Assembly (NCBI GenBank): GCA_963790245.1
Contig: CAWBNP010000002.1
Coordinates: 1,674,001 to 1,738,000 of the forward strand
Direction of reading: 5' to 3'
Source of the DNA: JACCVG01 sp963790245
GTDB taxonomy: Bacteria; Actinomycetota; Thermoleophilia; Solirubrobacterales; Thermoleophilaceae
DNA: 64,000 nt
Below, piece by piece: positions 24,884 through 33,819 of this stretch; the first letter of the stretch is position 1; each line of letters opens with the position of its first letter. A program made the position numbers and the translations under genes. Under the pieces are notes generated by a model. That model did no database searches, was not told where the DNA came from, and saw nothing but the letters and a program-made list of their open reading frames with translations.

Positions 24884-25564
24884 TTGCCTATTCCGAAACA
24901 GATCAGCTTCGTGACCTTCGACTGCTACGGCACCTTGATCGACTGGGAGGCCGGAGTTTTCGCGGCCTACGAGAAGGAGGCCGCGCGGGACGGCTTCACC
25001 GTCGACCGCGATGTCCTCATCCCCCTGTTCATCGATATCCAGCACGAAATCCAGGGCGGCTCCTACGAGCTCTACGCCGAGGTGCTGCGCCGCACCGCCG
25101 TTCGCTCGGCGAAGGAGATGGGCTGGGATCTCGAGCCGTCGCGCTCGGGCTTCCTCCCCGACAGCGTCCCGCGCTGGCCCCCTTTCCGCGAGACCAACGC
25201 CCAGATGGAGCGGCTGCGAAAGAAGTACAAGATCGGCATCCTGTCCAACATCGACGACAAGCTGCTCGGTGCGACCCGGCGCCACTTCCGGACCGATCTC
25301 GACCTCGTGGTCACCGCCCAGCAGGTCCGCAGCTACAAGCCCGACGAGGCCCACTTCAAGGAGTGCGCTCGGCGGATCGGCGGCAAGAAGGGGTGGGTCC
25401 ACATCAGCGCCAGCTACATGACCGACGTCGAGGTCCTTGCGAAGATGAAGGTTCCGGTCATCTGGGTCAACCGTCACAACGAGAAGCTCGAGAGCGGTCA
25501 GAAGAAGCCGACCGCCGAGGTCAAGACGCTCCGCGACGCCTGCAAGCTGCTGGGCGTCGTTTAG
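24884..25564 (+). CDS. Haloacid dehalogenase-type HAD hydrolase
   Basis: A 226-residue HAD protein of the type II 2-haloacid dehalogenase group. Motif I is FDCYGTLIDWE with the nucleophilic Asp followed by Tyr at +2 (as in L-2-haloacid dehalogenases, where phosphatases have Asp). Motif II is ILSNIDDKLL, Lys is in YKPDEAHF, and the last motif is in VHISASYMTDVEV where the usual acidic pair is shifted. Actual substrate unknown. TTG at 24884 is preferred over ATG 24812, because the upstream extension is Arg-rich and would leave almost no promoter space beside sucC. Confidence 0.8.
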   Translation: MPIPKQISFVTFDCYGTLIDWEAGVFAAYEKEAARDGFTVDRDVLIPLFIDIQHEIQGGSYELYAEVLRRTAVRSAKEMGWDLEPSRSGFLPDSVPRWPPFRETNAQMERLRKKYKIGILSNIDDKLLGATRRHFRTDLDLVVTAQQVRSYKPDEAHFKECARRIGGKKGWVHISASYMTDVEVLAKMKVPVIWVNRHNEKLESGQKKPTAEVKTLRDACKLLGVV

Positions 25565-25634
25565 CCGATGACAGGTAGCGCCGGGACAGGCGGGGCGTGG
25601 CACGGCCCTGGCAGGGCCTAGACGGTTCGGCGAG

Positions 25635-26414
25635 ATGCGCGCGGTGTCGATCGATGCCGACGCGCTCGTCCTGACGAGCCGCATCTGGCAGACCAACGCG
25701 ACCGTTCTACGCTCTGGCGCCGAGGCGCTCCTGGTGGACTCGCCCTACCTGCCGGACGAGATCGAGCTGTTGCCCTCGCTGCTCACTCAGGCGGGGTTCG
25801 AGGTCGACGCTCTGGTCGCGACCCACGCCGACTTCGACCACCTGCTCGGCCGGCTCGCCTTCCCGGATCTGGCGCTCGGTGTCGGGGAGTCCACGGCGCT
25901 ACGGCTGCGGGCCGAGCCGGGGGCTCCGCAGCGTGCCCTGCGCGAAAGCGACGGCGAACTCTATGTGCGGCGGCCTCGGCCGTTGTCGCTCGGCGCGATC
26001 CAGTCGCTGCCGGTCCCGGGGAGACTTGAGTTGGGCTCCGAGGAGCTTGAGCTGCACGCGGCGCCGGGACACACCAGCGACGGGACGGCGCTGTTCGCGC
26101 CCTGGCTGGGAGTGCTCGTAGCCGGCGACTACCTCTCCGATGTTGAACTGCCGATGATCTCGCCGGGCGGCTCTCTCACCGACTATCGCGCGACGGTCGG
26201 GACGTTGGTCGAGTTGGCTGCGCGCGCTACAACGGTCGTCCCCGGTCACGGCTCGACGCTCGACCGGGAGGCGGCACTCGCGATTGGCGAGGCAGATCTC
26301 GCCTACCTCGCGGCTTTGGAGCGGGGCGAGCAGCGGCCGGTCCTGCCGAAGGGCCGCGACGGGGCTCACCAGCGCGCGATCCACGAGGCCAACCTGCTTC
26401 AGGTCGGAGCGTGA
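25635..26414 (+). CDS. Metallo-beta-lactamase-fold hydrolase
   Basis: A 259-residue protein of the MBL fold. The first metal motif reads THADFDH (His64, Asp68, His69), so the second His of the standard HxHxDH is Asp66, a variant. Further ligand candidates are His in APGHTSDGTALF, Asp in VAGDYLSD and His in VVPGHGSTLDR. The order and spacing fit glyoxalase II or RNase Z-like hydrolases, but the substrate is not known. Start ATG 25635. It lies in a plus-strand run with the VTT membrane gene and the molybdopterin enzyme. Confidence 0.8.
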   Translation: MRAVSIDADALVLTSRIWQTNATVLRSGAEALLVDSPYLPDEIELLPSLLTQAGFEVDALVATHADFDHLLGRLAFPDLALGVGESTALRLRAEPGAPQRALRESDGELYVRRPRPLSLGAIQSLPVPGRLELGSEELELHAAPGHTSDGTALFAPWLGVLVAGDYLSDVELPMISPGGSLTDYRATVGTLVELAARATTVVPGHGSTLDREAALAIGEADLAYLAALERGEQRPVLPKGRDGAHQRAIHEANLLQVGA

Positions 26415-26456
26415 CCCCACCGGGTCCTCAGCACGCGACAGAGGTCCCCTAAGGGA

Positions 26457-27134
26457 GTGTTCTCGCCGAGCGCGAAGTTGCGGCTGGGCCTGTTGGCCGG
26501 CTTCCTCGCCGTCTGCCTGATCGTGTTCGGGGTCTGGCGGCCGATCGACGAGCAGCAGCTGCGCGCCTGGATCGGTGGGGCCGGACCGCTCGCCCCGTTG
26601 CTGTTCATCGCGGTTGCGATCGTGCTCGGCAACCTGATGGTTCCGGGCCTGCTGCTTTCGCTTGTTGCCGGACTGCTGTTCGGACCGTTCTACGGGACGC
26701 TCGTCGCGATCACCTCTGCGACCGGTGGCGCGGTGCTCGGGCTCTTGCTCGGGAGACGGATCGGGCGCGACGGCGTCGCTGAGCTCGGCGGTGTGCGGCT
26801 CGCGCGGACCGCCGAGCTGCTCGAGCGCTACGGGCTCTGGGCAGTTGTGCTCCAGCGGCTCTTTCCCGGGGTCCCGGACGGTCCATCGAGCTATGCGTTC
26901 GGCGCGCTCGGCGTCCGGGTCTGGCAGATCGCGGCAGGTACGTTGATCGGCTCCTTGCCGCGTGCCTTCTCCTACGCGGCGCTCGGCAGCGCGGCCGGCA
27001 ACCTGGACCCGGTGCTGGGAGCGGTTGGAGCGGCGGTGCTGCTACTCGCCGGAGTGGTTGGGTCGGTGCTCGGAGGCCGCGTCGCACTGGCGGAGCGGCG
27101 GCGCGCTAGGCTGGCTCGCAGCGATGAGCGCTGA
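26457..27134 (+). CDS. VTT-domain (TVP38/TMEM64-like) membrane protein
   Basis: An integral membrane protein of 225 residues with about five hydrophobic helices. The VTT/SNARE-associated motif region reads VPGLLLSLVAGLLFGPFYGTL, followed by a Gly-rich reentrant-like segment (SATGGAVLGLLLGRRIGRDG) and RLFPGVPDGPSSYAFGALGV. DedA/VTT proteins support membrane homeostasis and may flip lipids. GTG at 26457 is used, but its Shine-Dalgarno (AAGGGA) is too close; TTG at 26478 is possible. Its 3' end overlaps the oxidoreductase gene by 11 bases. Confidence 0.82.
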   Translation: MFSPSAKLRLGLLAGFLAVCLIVFGVWRPIDEQQLRAWIGGAGPLAPLLFIAVAIVLGNLMVPGLLLSLVAGLLFGPFYGTLVAITSATGGAVLGLLLGRRIGRDGVAELGGVRLARTAELLERYGLWAVVLQRLFPGVPDGPSSYAFGALGVRVWQIAAGTLIGSLPRAFSYAALGSAAGNLDPVLGAVGAAVLLLAGVVGSVLGGRVALAERRRARLARSDER

Positions 27135-29376
27135 ACGCGTCTCCTATGCGACCTGCCCACTGTGTGAGGCCACTTGTGGGTTGGAGATCACGACGCGCGG
27201 CGACGAGGTCGTCAAGATCCGCGGCGACGAGCAGGACGTCTTCAGCCACGGCTTCATCTGCCCAAAGGGCGCTTCGCTCGGCGCCCTGCACTCAGATCCC
27301 GACCGGATTACGACGCCGCTGCGCAAGAACGCCGACGGCTCCTTCGAGCAGGTCTCCTGGGACGAGGCCTTTCGCGAGATCGACGAGCGGCTGACGCCAC
27401 TGCTCGCCGAGCGCGGGCGCAACGCCGCCGCTGTCTACCTCGGCAACCCCTCCGCCCACGGTTTCTCGAGCCTCCTCTACGGCCGCGGATTCACCAAGGC
27501 GCTAGGCACCCGCAACGTCTTCAGCGCGAGCACGGTCGACCAGATGCCCAAGCAGGTAGCCGTCGGCCTGATGTTCGGCTCCGGGCTGTCGGTCCCGATC
27601 CCCGACATTGATCGCACCGACTATCTGATGATCCTCGGCGCCAATCCGATGGCCTCGAACGGCTCGTTGCTCACCGCACCGGACATGCGGGGCCGAATAC
27701 GCGCTCTGCGGGCGCGCGGGGGGCGGCTGGTCGTGGTCGATCCGCGCCGCTCGAGGACCGCCGAGGAGGCTGACGAGCACGTCTTCATCCGCCCCGGGGG
27801 CGACGCCTTTTTGCTCGCGGCGATGGCGCACGTGATCTTCGAAGAGGGACTCGACAACCTCGGGACCGTTGGCCCGCACGTCAGCGGCCTGGACGAAGCA
27901 CGCGCCGCATGTGCGCCGTTCGCGCCCGGCACCGTCGAGGCCGCCTGCGGAGTCGACGCCGAGCGGATTGCGCGACTGGCGCGCGAGCTGGCCGCCGCCG
28001 AGCGCGCTGCGGTATACGGGCGGATCGGAACATGCACCCAGGAGTTCGGGACGCTCGCGAGCTGGCTGGTGGACGTGCTCAACACGATCACCGGCAACCT
28101 CGACCGCGAGGGCGGGGCGATGTTTCCGAAGGCCGCTGTCGGCCAGACCAACTCCAGTGGTAAGGCCGGCTCGGGGCGCGGTGTCGATCTCGGCCGCTGG
28201 CACTCGCGTGTTCGCGGCGCGCCGGAGGCGTTCGGGGAGATGCCGGCTGTCTGCATGGCTGAAGAGATCGAGACCGAGGGCGATGGCCAGGTGCGGGCGC
28301 TGTTTACGGTCGCCGGCAATCCGGTTCTCTCGACTCCCGATGGCGAGCGGCTGGCGCGCGCCCTGGATTCGCTCGACCTGATGGTCTCGCTCGACATCTA
28401 CGTCAACGAGACGACCCGCCACGCGGACTTCATCCTGCCGGGACCGAGCCCGCTGCGCCGATCGCACTACGACCTCGCCTTCTACCAGCTGTCGGTGCGC
28501 AACATCGTTAACTACTCACCCGCCGTGCTCGAGCCCCAGGCCGAACTACCGGATGAATGGGTGACGCAGTTGCGGCTGATGGGAATTGCCGCGGGCCAGG
28601 GTCCGGAGGCCGATGTCGAGGCGCTCGACGATTACGTCGCGGGCACCGTGGCCCAGCGCGAAGTGTCGAACGCGGCATCGCCGGTCGCCGGCCGGGAGCC
28701 CGCCGAGTTGCTGGCCGACCTCGAGCCGCGCCGCGGACCCGAGCGGCTGCTCGACTTGATGATCCGCTGCGGCCCCTATGGCGACGGGTTCGGCACGCGC
28801 TCCGACGGGCCGCTGTTGACGCTCACCAGGCTCGAGGACGCTCCGCACGGGATCGATCTCGGAGCGCTCGAGCCGCGGGTGCCGGAGATGCTGCGCACCC
28901 CGTCGGGCAAGATCGAGCTAGCCCCGGCGGCGATCGTCGCCGACGTCGAGCGGATGGGCGCCTCGCTGGGGCGTGAGCAGAACGGCTCGCTGGTCCTGAT
29001 CGGCCGCCGTCAGCTGCGCTCGAACAACTCGTGGATGCACAACGTCGATCCGCTCGTACGTGGCAAGGACCGCTGCACGCTGTGGGTCAACCCCGGCGAC
29101 GCCGAGCGGTTCGGGCTCTCGGAGCACGGGCGGGCGCGTGTCAGCAACCCGACCGGCGACGTCGAGCTGCCGGTCGAGATCACTGACGCGATCATGCCCG
29201 GTGTCGTGAGCATTCCGCACGGCTGGGGCCATGACCTCGAGGGTGTCGAGCTGACCGTCGCGCGCGAGCACGCCGGCGTCAACAGCAACCGGCTGGCCAG
29301 CACCGAGCCGCTCGACCCACTGTCGGGCAACGCGATCCTCAACGGGATCCCAGTCGAGCTCGAAGCCGTTCGCTGA
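27124..29376 (+). CDS. Molybdopterin-dependent oxidoreductase (formate dehydrogenase-like)
   Basis: A 750-residue enzyme of the bis-MGD molybdopterin family. An N-terminal [4Fe-4S] site is formed by Cys11, Cys14, Cys18 and Cys46 (CPLCEATC ... GFICPKG). Cofactor-binding blocks include YLGNPSAHGFSSLLYGRGF, ILGANPMASN, VVDPRRSRTAEEAD, and the C-terminal NSWMHN, NPGDAERFGL and GVVSIPHGWG. At the position where formate dehydrogenases carry Sec or Cys the sequence reads SASTVDQ, so the metal ligand may be Ser or absent, and the substrate is not formate with certainty. No twin-Arg signal is present, hence cytosolic. Overlap with the VTT gene suggests co-translation. Confidence 0.88.
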   Translation: MSAERVSYATCPLCEATCGLEITTRGDEVVKIRGDEQDVFSHGFICPKGASLGALHSDPDRITTPLRKNADGSFEQVSWDEAFREIDERLTPLLAERGRNAAAVYLGNPSAHGFSSLLYGRGFTKALGTRNVFSASTVDQMPKQVAVGLMFGSGLSVPIPDIDRTDYLMILGANPMASNGSLLTAPDMRGRIRALRARGGRLVVVDPRRSRTAEEADEHVFIRPGGDAFLLAAMAHVIFEEGLDNLGTVGPHVSGLDEARAACAPFAPGTVEAACGVDAERIARLARELAAAERAAVYGRIGTCTQEFGTLASWLVDVLNTITGNLDREGGAMFPKAAVGQTNSSGKAGSGRGVDLGRWHSRVRGAPEAFGEMPAVCMAEEIETEGDGQVRALFTVAGNPVLSTPDGERLARALDSLDLMVSLDIYVNETTRHADFILPGPSPLRRSHYDLAFYQLSVRNIVNYSPAVLEPQAELPDEWVTQLRLMGIAAGQGPEADVEALDDYVAGTVAQREVSNAASPVAGREPAELLADLEPRRGPERLLDLMIRCGPYGDGFGTRSDGPLLTLTRLEDAPHGIDLGALEPRVPEMLRTPSGKIELAPAAIVADVERMGASLGREQNGSLVLIGRRQLRSNNSWMHNVDPLVRGKDRCTLWVNPGDAERFGLSEHGRARVSNPTGDVELPVEITDAIMPGVVSIPHGWGHDLEGVELTVAREHAGVNSNRLASTEPLDPLSGNAILNGIPVELEAVR

Positions 29377-29430
29377 CCGCGCCGCAACCGGGGCCGAGAC
29401 CCGCGGTCGCAGCGCGATCTGGTCGGTTTT

Positions 29431-29724
29431 CTACTTGCCGTCGTCCGGATCGTCGGCCGTCCGGCACTTGTTGCCGGGTGAGGAAAGGACCTCGCCTGGC
29501 GGACAATCGTTGCCGGCATCGGCGCCTGTCCCCTCGTCCTCCGTCTCGACTTCGGTCTCGTAGTCAGTCTTGACCTTCTTCTCGGTGACAACCACGTCAT
29601 CGGTCACAGGTACGTCATCAGTGACGGTCTGCGCACCTTCGCCGCAGCCGGCAATCACGATCATCACGCCGAGCACAAGGCCCAGGTAACCGCCACGCCT
29701 GCGTGTTCTGTCCGGGTATTCCAT
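29431..29724 (-). CDS. Small lipoprotein
   Basis: A 97-residue protein with a type II signal peptide: basic start (MEYPDRTRRRGGYLG), hydrophobic LVLGVMIVIAG and lipobox Cys in IAGCGEG. The mature part is highly acidic and Val/Thr-rich, with a repeat-like VTDDVPVTDDVVVTEK, and ends with a two-Cys element (DCPPGEVLSSPGNKC). AAAGGA lies about 10 bases before the ATG at 29724. The start 29865 of a longer frame is inside the MFS gene and is rejected. It is the last gene of the minus-strand run carboxylase-MFS-lipoprotein. No function known. Confidence 0.7.
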   Translation of the reverse strand: MEYPDRTRRRGGYLGLVLGVMIVIAGCGEGAQTVTDDVPVTDDVVVTEKKVKTDYETEVETEDEGTGADAGNDCPPGEVLSSPGNKCRTADDPDDGK

Positions 29725-29771
29725 ACGACCCGTCCTTTCTATCCGACGATTTCGCGCGACCCTAACCCAGA

Positions 29772-30998
29772 TCAATCCGGCACTGTGAACTGCGGGACGG
29801 CCTCGCGCTCGGCGGTGTCGCGCGCGCTGCTGAGCGCCTCCTCGCGGGGATCTGTGACCCCCCATACGACCACCGTCGAGACAAGCAGGCCGGCGAACAG
29901 GATCAGTCCGAGCAGCCCGAATCCGCCGACCGCGAGCACCACGCCGCCCGCCACAGCGCCGATCACGTAGCCGAGCTGCGCGCTCGCGGTTCGTGCCGCC
30001 ATCATCGATCCGGGCTGCTGTGGGAGCTGGCCGAGGCCGAGCGTGCTCGAACCGTTGAGCCGCAGCGCGGCGAAGACGGCGACCAGGCAGATCAGTGCGA
30101 CCGTGAACGGCACGCTCGGCGTCACCGTGAAGGCGAGCAGGATCAATGCACCCATACCCACGCCGCCAACGACGATCACGGGCTTAAGCCCGAATCGATC
30201 GGTCACGCCGGCGACGCGCGGGCTGAGCAGCAGGAAGGCGAGCGAGGGGATCGAAAGCAGGATGCCGACCGTGCTCTCGCTGACCCCGTAGGTCTGGATG
30301 TAAAAAGCTCCCGCGAAGGTCAGCTCACCCGTCCAAGCGCCGTAGGCGAGCAGTTCCGAAAAGGTCCAGCGGCGGGCGGAGGCATCGCGCAGGACGGCTC
30401 CGAGACCGCGGCGGGCAGAGCGGTCGTGAACCGCGCCGGCCCGTCCCCTGCGCGGGAGCATCAGCAGGCAGGTCACCAGCGCCGCGAGCGAGACGACCGC
30501 CGGGACCGCGTAGGCGAGCCGCCACGAGACCGATTCGGTCAGGAACCCGACGATCGGGTTGCCGATGATCCAGGCAAGCGACTGCATCCCGACGACGTAG
30601 CCGATTCCCCAGGCGGCGTCGGACTCCTCAAAGTAGGCGCCGACACCGGCGAACCCGGCCGACAGCAGGCAGGCTACCCCGAGCCCCGCCGGGATCTGGG
30701 CCGCGAAGAACAGCGGCAGACTGGGCGCCGCCGCGGTCAACGCGGCTCCGATGAGCGTCGCGGTCGCACCGAAGAGCAGCAGCGGCCGGACTCCGAGACG
30801 GTCGATCAGCCGTGCGATCGCGATCGTCGCGGCGACGGCGGTAAACGCGAGGACAGCCCTTGCCTGCCCGACCGCGCTGATCGACGCGCCAAACGCGCGT
30901 GAGACCTCGACCAGGATCGGCGCGAGCACGACGATGCTCGCCTGGCTCGACGTCGTCGCGAGCGCAAGAGGAACTATGAGGCGGCGATTCGGGCGCAT
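29772..30998 (-). CDS. MFS transporter
   Basis: A 408-residue membrane protein with about twelve hydrophobic helices in two halves. The loop 2-3 signature of the major facilitator superfamily is visible as ARLIDRLGVRPLLLFG, with a second-half equivalent in GVTDRFGLKPVIVVGG. A basic cytoplasmic loop (RRGRAGAVHDRSARRGLG) separates the halves. It looks like a drug or metabolite exporter, but no substrate can be named. It follows the acyl-CoA carboxylase alpha chain by 14 bases and is probably co-transcribed with it. Confidence 0.9.
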   Translation of the reverse strand: MRPNRRLIVPLALATTSSQASIVVLAPILVEVSRAFGASISAVGQARAVLAFTAVAATIAIARLIDRLGVRPLLLFGATATLIGAALTAAAPSLPLFFAAQIPAGLGVACLLSAGFAGVGAYFEESDAAWGIGYVVGMQSLAWIIGNPIVGFLTESVSWRLAYAVPAVVSLAALVTCLLMLPRRGRAGAVHDRSARRGLGAVLRDASARRWTFSELLAYGAWTGELTFAGAFYIQTYGVSESTVGILLSIPSLAFLLLSPRVAGVTDRFGLKPVIVVGGVGMGALILLAFTVTPSVPFTVALICLVAVFAALRLNGSSTLGLGQLPQQPGSMMAARTASAQLGYVIGAVAGGVVLAVGGFGLLGLILFAGLLVSTVVVWGVTDPREEALSSARDTAEREAVPQFTVPD

Positions 30999-31012
30999 GC
31001 GCCCAGGCCTCC

Positions 31013-32776
31013 CTAGATGATCTTGGCGATCTTTTCGCCCGCGGCTACGGAAGCGCCCTCAGTGACAGAGAGCTCCTCGATCTTGCCCGAGCGGTGGGCG
31101 GTGATCTCGTTCTCCATCTTCATCGCCTCGATCACGCAGATCAGCGCGCCCTCCTCGACCTCCGCGCCTTGCTCGACGGCGACCTTGAGGACCGTGCCCT
31201 GAAGCGGCGAGGGGAGCTCCTCCGAGCTCGAGCCGCCGGTGCCGGAGCGTTCGCTTCGCTTGGGCGCCGCTCGCCCGGTGCCGCCGGGGGCCGCGACGCC
31301 GCCGCCCGGCAGTGCGGCGCCAATGACCTTGACCTCGAACCGCTTGCCCGAGACCTCCACCGAGTAGTCGCGCTCGACCTTCGGCTCGTCCTCCCCGGAA
31401 TCGCTGGGCTCGGATTTGGGGAAGGCGAGCTCCTTGAGCCACTTCTTGTCCTCGACCAGATCGCGGCAGGTTTCGGCGTTTGCCCACTGGTCGCTGGCGA
31501 GCAGCGCCTTGTGGAACGGGATCAGCGTCTTGAGCTCGGTGATCTCGAACTCGCCCAGCGCGCGGAGCATGCGGGCCGTCGCCTGCTCACGGTCGGCATC
31601 CCAGACGATCAACTTGGCGACCATCGGGTCATACATCGGGCTGACCACGCCGCCGGGCCCGACGCCCGAATCGATCCGCACCCCGGGACCAGTCGGCTCG
31701 GAGTAGGCGCCGATCGAACCGGGAGCGGGGGCGAAGTTCTTCGAGGCGTCCTCGGCGTTGATCCGGCATTCGATCGCGTGGCCGCGCAGCTCGATGTCGT
31801 CCTGGGCGTAGCGGAGCTCCTCACCGGCGGCGGCGCGGATCCCCTCCTTGACGATGTCGATGCCGGTCGTCATCTCGGTCACGCAGTGCTCGACCTGGAC
31901 GCGGGTGTTCATCTCGAGGAAGAAGTACTCGCCGTCCTGAAGCAGCCCTTCGATCGTGCCGGCCCCGACGTAGTTGACCGCCGCGGCGGCCTCGGTTGCG
32001 ATCCTGCCGATCCGCTCGCGCAGCTCCTCGTTGACGGCCGGAGCGGGCGATTCTTCGATCAGTTTCTGGTGGCGGCGCTGTACCGAGCAGTCGCGCTCGC
32101 CGAGGTGGATGACGTTGCCGTGGGTGTCGGCGAGGACCTGGACCTCGACGTGACGCGGGTCCGGGAGGTAGCGCTCGACGTAGACGGTCCCGTCGGAGAA
32201 GAACTTCTCGCCTTCGCGGCTCGCGCCCTCGAACGCATCCTCGAGCTTGTCCTCGGTCATGGCGACGCGGAAGCCCTTGCCGCCGCCCCCGCCCGCGGCC
32301 TTGATCGCGACCGGGTAGCCGACGGTGTCGTCGATCACCTTGCGCGCCGCGGCGACATCCTCGACCGGATCAGTGGTGCCAGGGACGATCGGCACGCCGG
32401 CCTTTTCCATCAGCTCGCGCGCGCGGGTCTTGGAGCCCATCGCGTCGATCGCGTCGGCGGGTGGGCCGATGAAGGTGATGTCGGCCGCATCGCACGCGCG
32501 GGCGAACGCGGCGTTCTCGGCCAGGAAGCCATAGCCGGGGTGGACGGCGTCGGCGCCAGACTCCTTAGCCACCTCGATGATCTTGTCGATCACGAGGTAG
32601 CTCTCGGCCGCCGGGCCCGGGCCGATCAGGAACGACTCGTCGGCGCGCTTGGCGTGCAGCGCGTCGCGGTCGAGTTCGGAGTAGACCGCGACGGTCGCGA
32701 TCCCCATCTCCTCGCACGCGCGCATGACGCGGATGGCGATCTCACCGCGGTTGGCGACCAGGATCTTCGAGAACAT
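31013..32776 (-). CDS. Acyl-CoA carboxylase alpha chain (biotin carboxylase plus BCCP)
   Basis: A 587-residue biotin carboxylase fused to a biotin carrier domain, the alpha subunit of actinobacterial acetyl/propionyl-CoA carboxylases. The N-terminal ATP-grasp starts MFSKILVANRGEIAIRVMRA, with the Gly-rich ATP loop AAGGGGGKGFRVA, RDCSVQRRHQKLIEE, and metal-binding EMNTRVQVEHCVTE. A variable linker follows residue 440. The C-terminal biotinyl domain has Lys553 in IEAMKMENE. It carboxylates biotin for a separate carboxyltransferase such as that at 46169-47737. It lies between a TauE/SafE permease gene and an MFS gene, all tightly spaced. Confidence 0.95.
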   Translation of the reverse strand: MFSKILVANRGEIAIRVMRACEEMGIATVAVYSELDRDALHAKRADESFLIGPGPAAESYLVIDKIIEVAKESGADAVHPGYGFLAENAAFARACDAADITFIGPPADAIDAMGSKTRARELMEKAGVPIVPGTTDPVEDVAAARKVIDDTVGYPVAIKAAGGGGGKGFRVAMTEDKLEDAFEGASREGEKFFSDGTVYVERYLPDPRHVEVQVLADTHGNVIHLGERDCSVQRRHQKLIEESPAPAVNEELRERIGRIATEAAAAVNYVGAGTIEGLLQDGEYFFLEMNTRVQVEHCVTEMTTGIDIVKEGIRAAAGEELRYAQDDIELRGHAIECRINAEDASKNFAPAPGSIGAYSEPTGPGVRIDSGVGPGGVVSPMYDPMVAKLIVWDADREQATARMLRALGEFEITELKTLIPFHKALLASDQWANAETCRDLVEDKKWLKELAFPKSEPSDSGEDEPKVERDYSVEVSGKRFEVKVIGAALPGGGVAAPGGTGRAAPKRSERSGTGGSSSEELPSPLQGTVLKVAVEQGAEVEEGALICVIEAMKMENEITAHRSGKIEELSVTEGASVAAGEKIAKII

Positions 32777-32788
32777 CGCGCGCGAAGA

Positions 32789-33727
32789 CTAGTGAGCGGG
32801 GCGCGGCGGCGGCTCTTGGGCCTCGGTGTCGGCATCCGCGCGGCTGACGCGATTCCGGAATCGGTCGACGAGGATGATCACCAAGAGCACAACTGGTACG
32901 ACAGCGATCACCGCCGGTGAGATCGGCGCGCCGGCTTTGGACGCGAGCCCGAGACCCGCGCCGACCAGCACAACGCCGAGCACCGTACGCAGTGTGCCCG
33001 CGGGGAGCCGGACCGATAGGTGGCTCCCGATCCAGACTCCGGGTACCGAGCCGATCAGGATCGTTCCGGCGAGTACGAAATCGACGTTGCCGGCGACGAT
33101 GTGGGCAAGGCCGGCGGCCCACAACAGGATTGCCGCGTGGAACACGTCCGTTCCGACCACCTTGTGGGGGGTGAGGCGGAAGACCATGATCAGCGCGAGC
33201 GCGATCAGCGAACCGCTGCCCGCAGAGGTGATGCCGAGCACGAAGCCGACGAGCAGGCCGATCACGGCGGCCGTGACCTTGTTCGCGATCGACATCTCGA
33301 AAGAGTCGCGCTCCATCGCGATCAGCTTCTTGAGGAAGATCGCGCGGATCAGCGTCACCGCGCCCGTGAACAGGATGGCCCCGGCGAGCAGGTAGAGCAT
33401 CGTCGAGTTGAACTGCTCCTCTCCGAGCTCGCGCTGAAGGATGCCGATCACATAGACGCCGCCGATCGCGGCGGGCACCGAGCCGAGTGCCATCCACATC
33501 GAGAGCTTGAAGTCGACCGTCTTCTGCCGCCAGTGCTTCCAGCCGCCGACGGTCTTGGTGATGGCGCCGTAGGCGAGGTCGGTGCCGACCGCCGTCACGG
33601 GCGGGGTGCCCACGAACAGGACCAGCAGCGGGGTCATCAGCGAGCCGCCGCCGATCCCGGTCATACCGATCAGGATCCCGACGCCGAGTCCGAAGCCGAC
33701 GATTATCAGGGGGCTGAGCTCGGTCAC
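32789..33727 (-). CDS. TauE/SafE (TSUP) family anion permease
   Basis: A 312-residue membrane protein with about eight helices in two repeats, each starting with a Gly-rich TSUP motif (IGMTGIGGGSLMTPLLVLFVG and LGITSAGSGSLIALALIM). TSUP members move sulfate, sulfite or sulfonates. Divergence from an Rrf2 regulator and cysDNC makes a sulfur oxyanion the best guess. GTG at 33727 (MTELSPLIIVGFGLG) is chosen; a longer frame up to 33862 overlaps the regulator and gives a basic extension. The 92 bases between the two starts contain inverted repeats that may control both. Confidence 0.88.
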   Translation of the reverse strand: MTELSPLIIVGFGLGVGILIGMTGIGGGSLMTPLLVLFVGTPPVTAVGTDLAYGAITKTVGGWKHWRQKTVDFKLSMWMALGSVPAAIGGVYVIGILQRELGEEQFNSTMLYLLAGAILFTGAVTLIRAIFLKKLIAMERDSFEMSIANKVTAAVIGLLVGFVLGITSAGSGSLIALALIMVFRLTPHKVVGTDVFHAAILLWAAGLAHIVAGNVDFVLAGTILIGSVPGVWIGSHLSVRLPAGTLRTVLGVVLVGAGLGLASKAGAPISPAVIAVVPVVLLVIILVDRFRNRVSRADADTEAQEPPPRPAH

Positions 33728-33753
33728 GTACTTTGCCGATCTGTTAGGTGCAC

Positions 33754-33763
33754 AATCGCGATT
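33754..33763. promoter_or_regulatory. Palindrome AATCGCGATT in the divergent sulfur promoter region
   Basis: A perfect 10-base palindrome in the AT-richer gap between the permease and the Rrf2 regulator. It could be an operator half or a chance repeat; it differs from the second repeat at 33793-33811. Confidence 0.3.
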
Positions 33764-33792
33764 TCGAGATCGTAGCAGGAACCCCTCTTTTC

Positions 33793-33811
33793 TTGTCGTC
33801 TTTTGCGACAA
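33793..33811. promoter_or_regulatory. Inverted repeat TTGTCG-N7-CGACAA, candidate Rrf2 operator
   Basis: Six-base perfect arms with a 7-base T-rich centre (TCTTTTG) end 8 bases before the ATG of the Rrf2 regulator. Rrf2 proteins such as CymR and IscR bind imperfect dyads of similar size, so autoregulation is plausible. Its position would also block translation if it folded as RNA. Confidence 0.5.
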
Positions 33812-33819
33812 TCCCCTCG

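Noticed and set aside
31094..32920. Plus-strand open frame of about 608 codons
   Set aside because: Antisense to the carboxylase alpha chain; composition typical of shadow frames.
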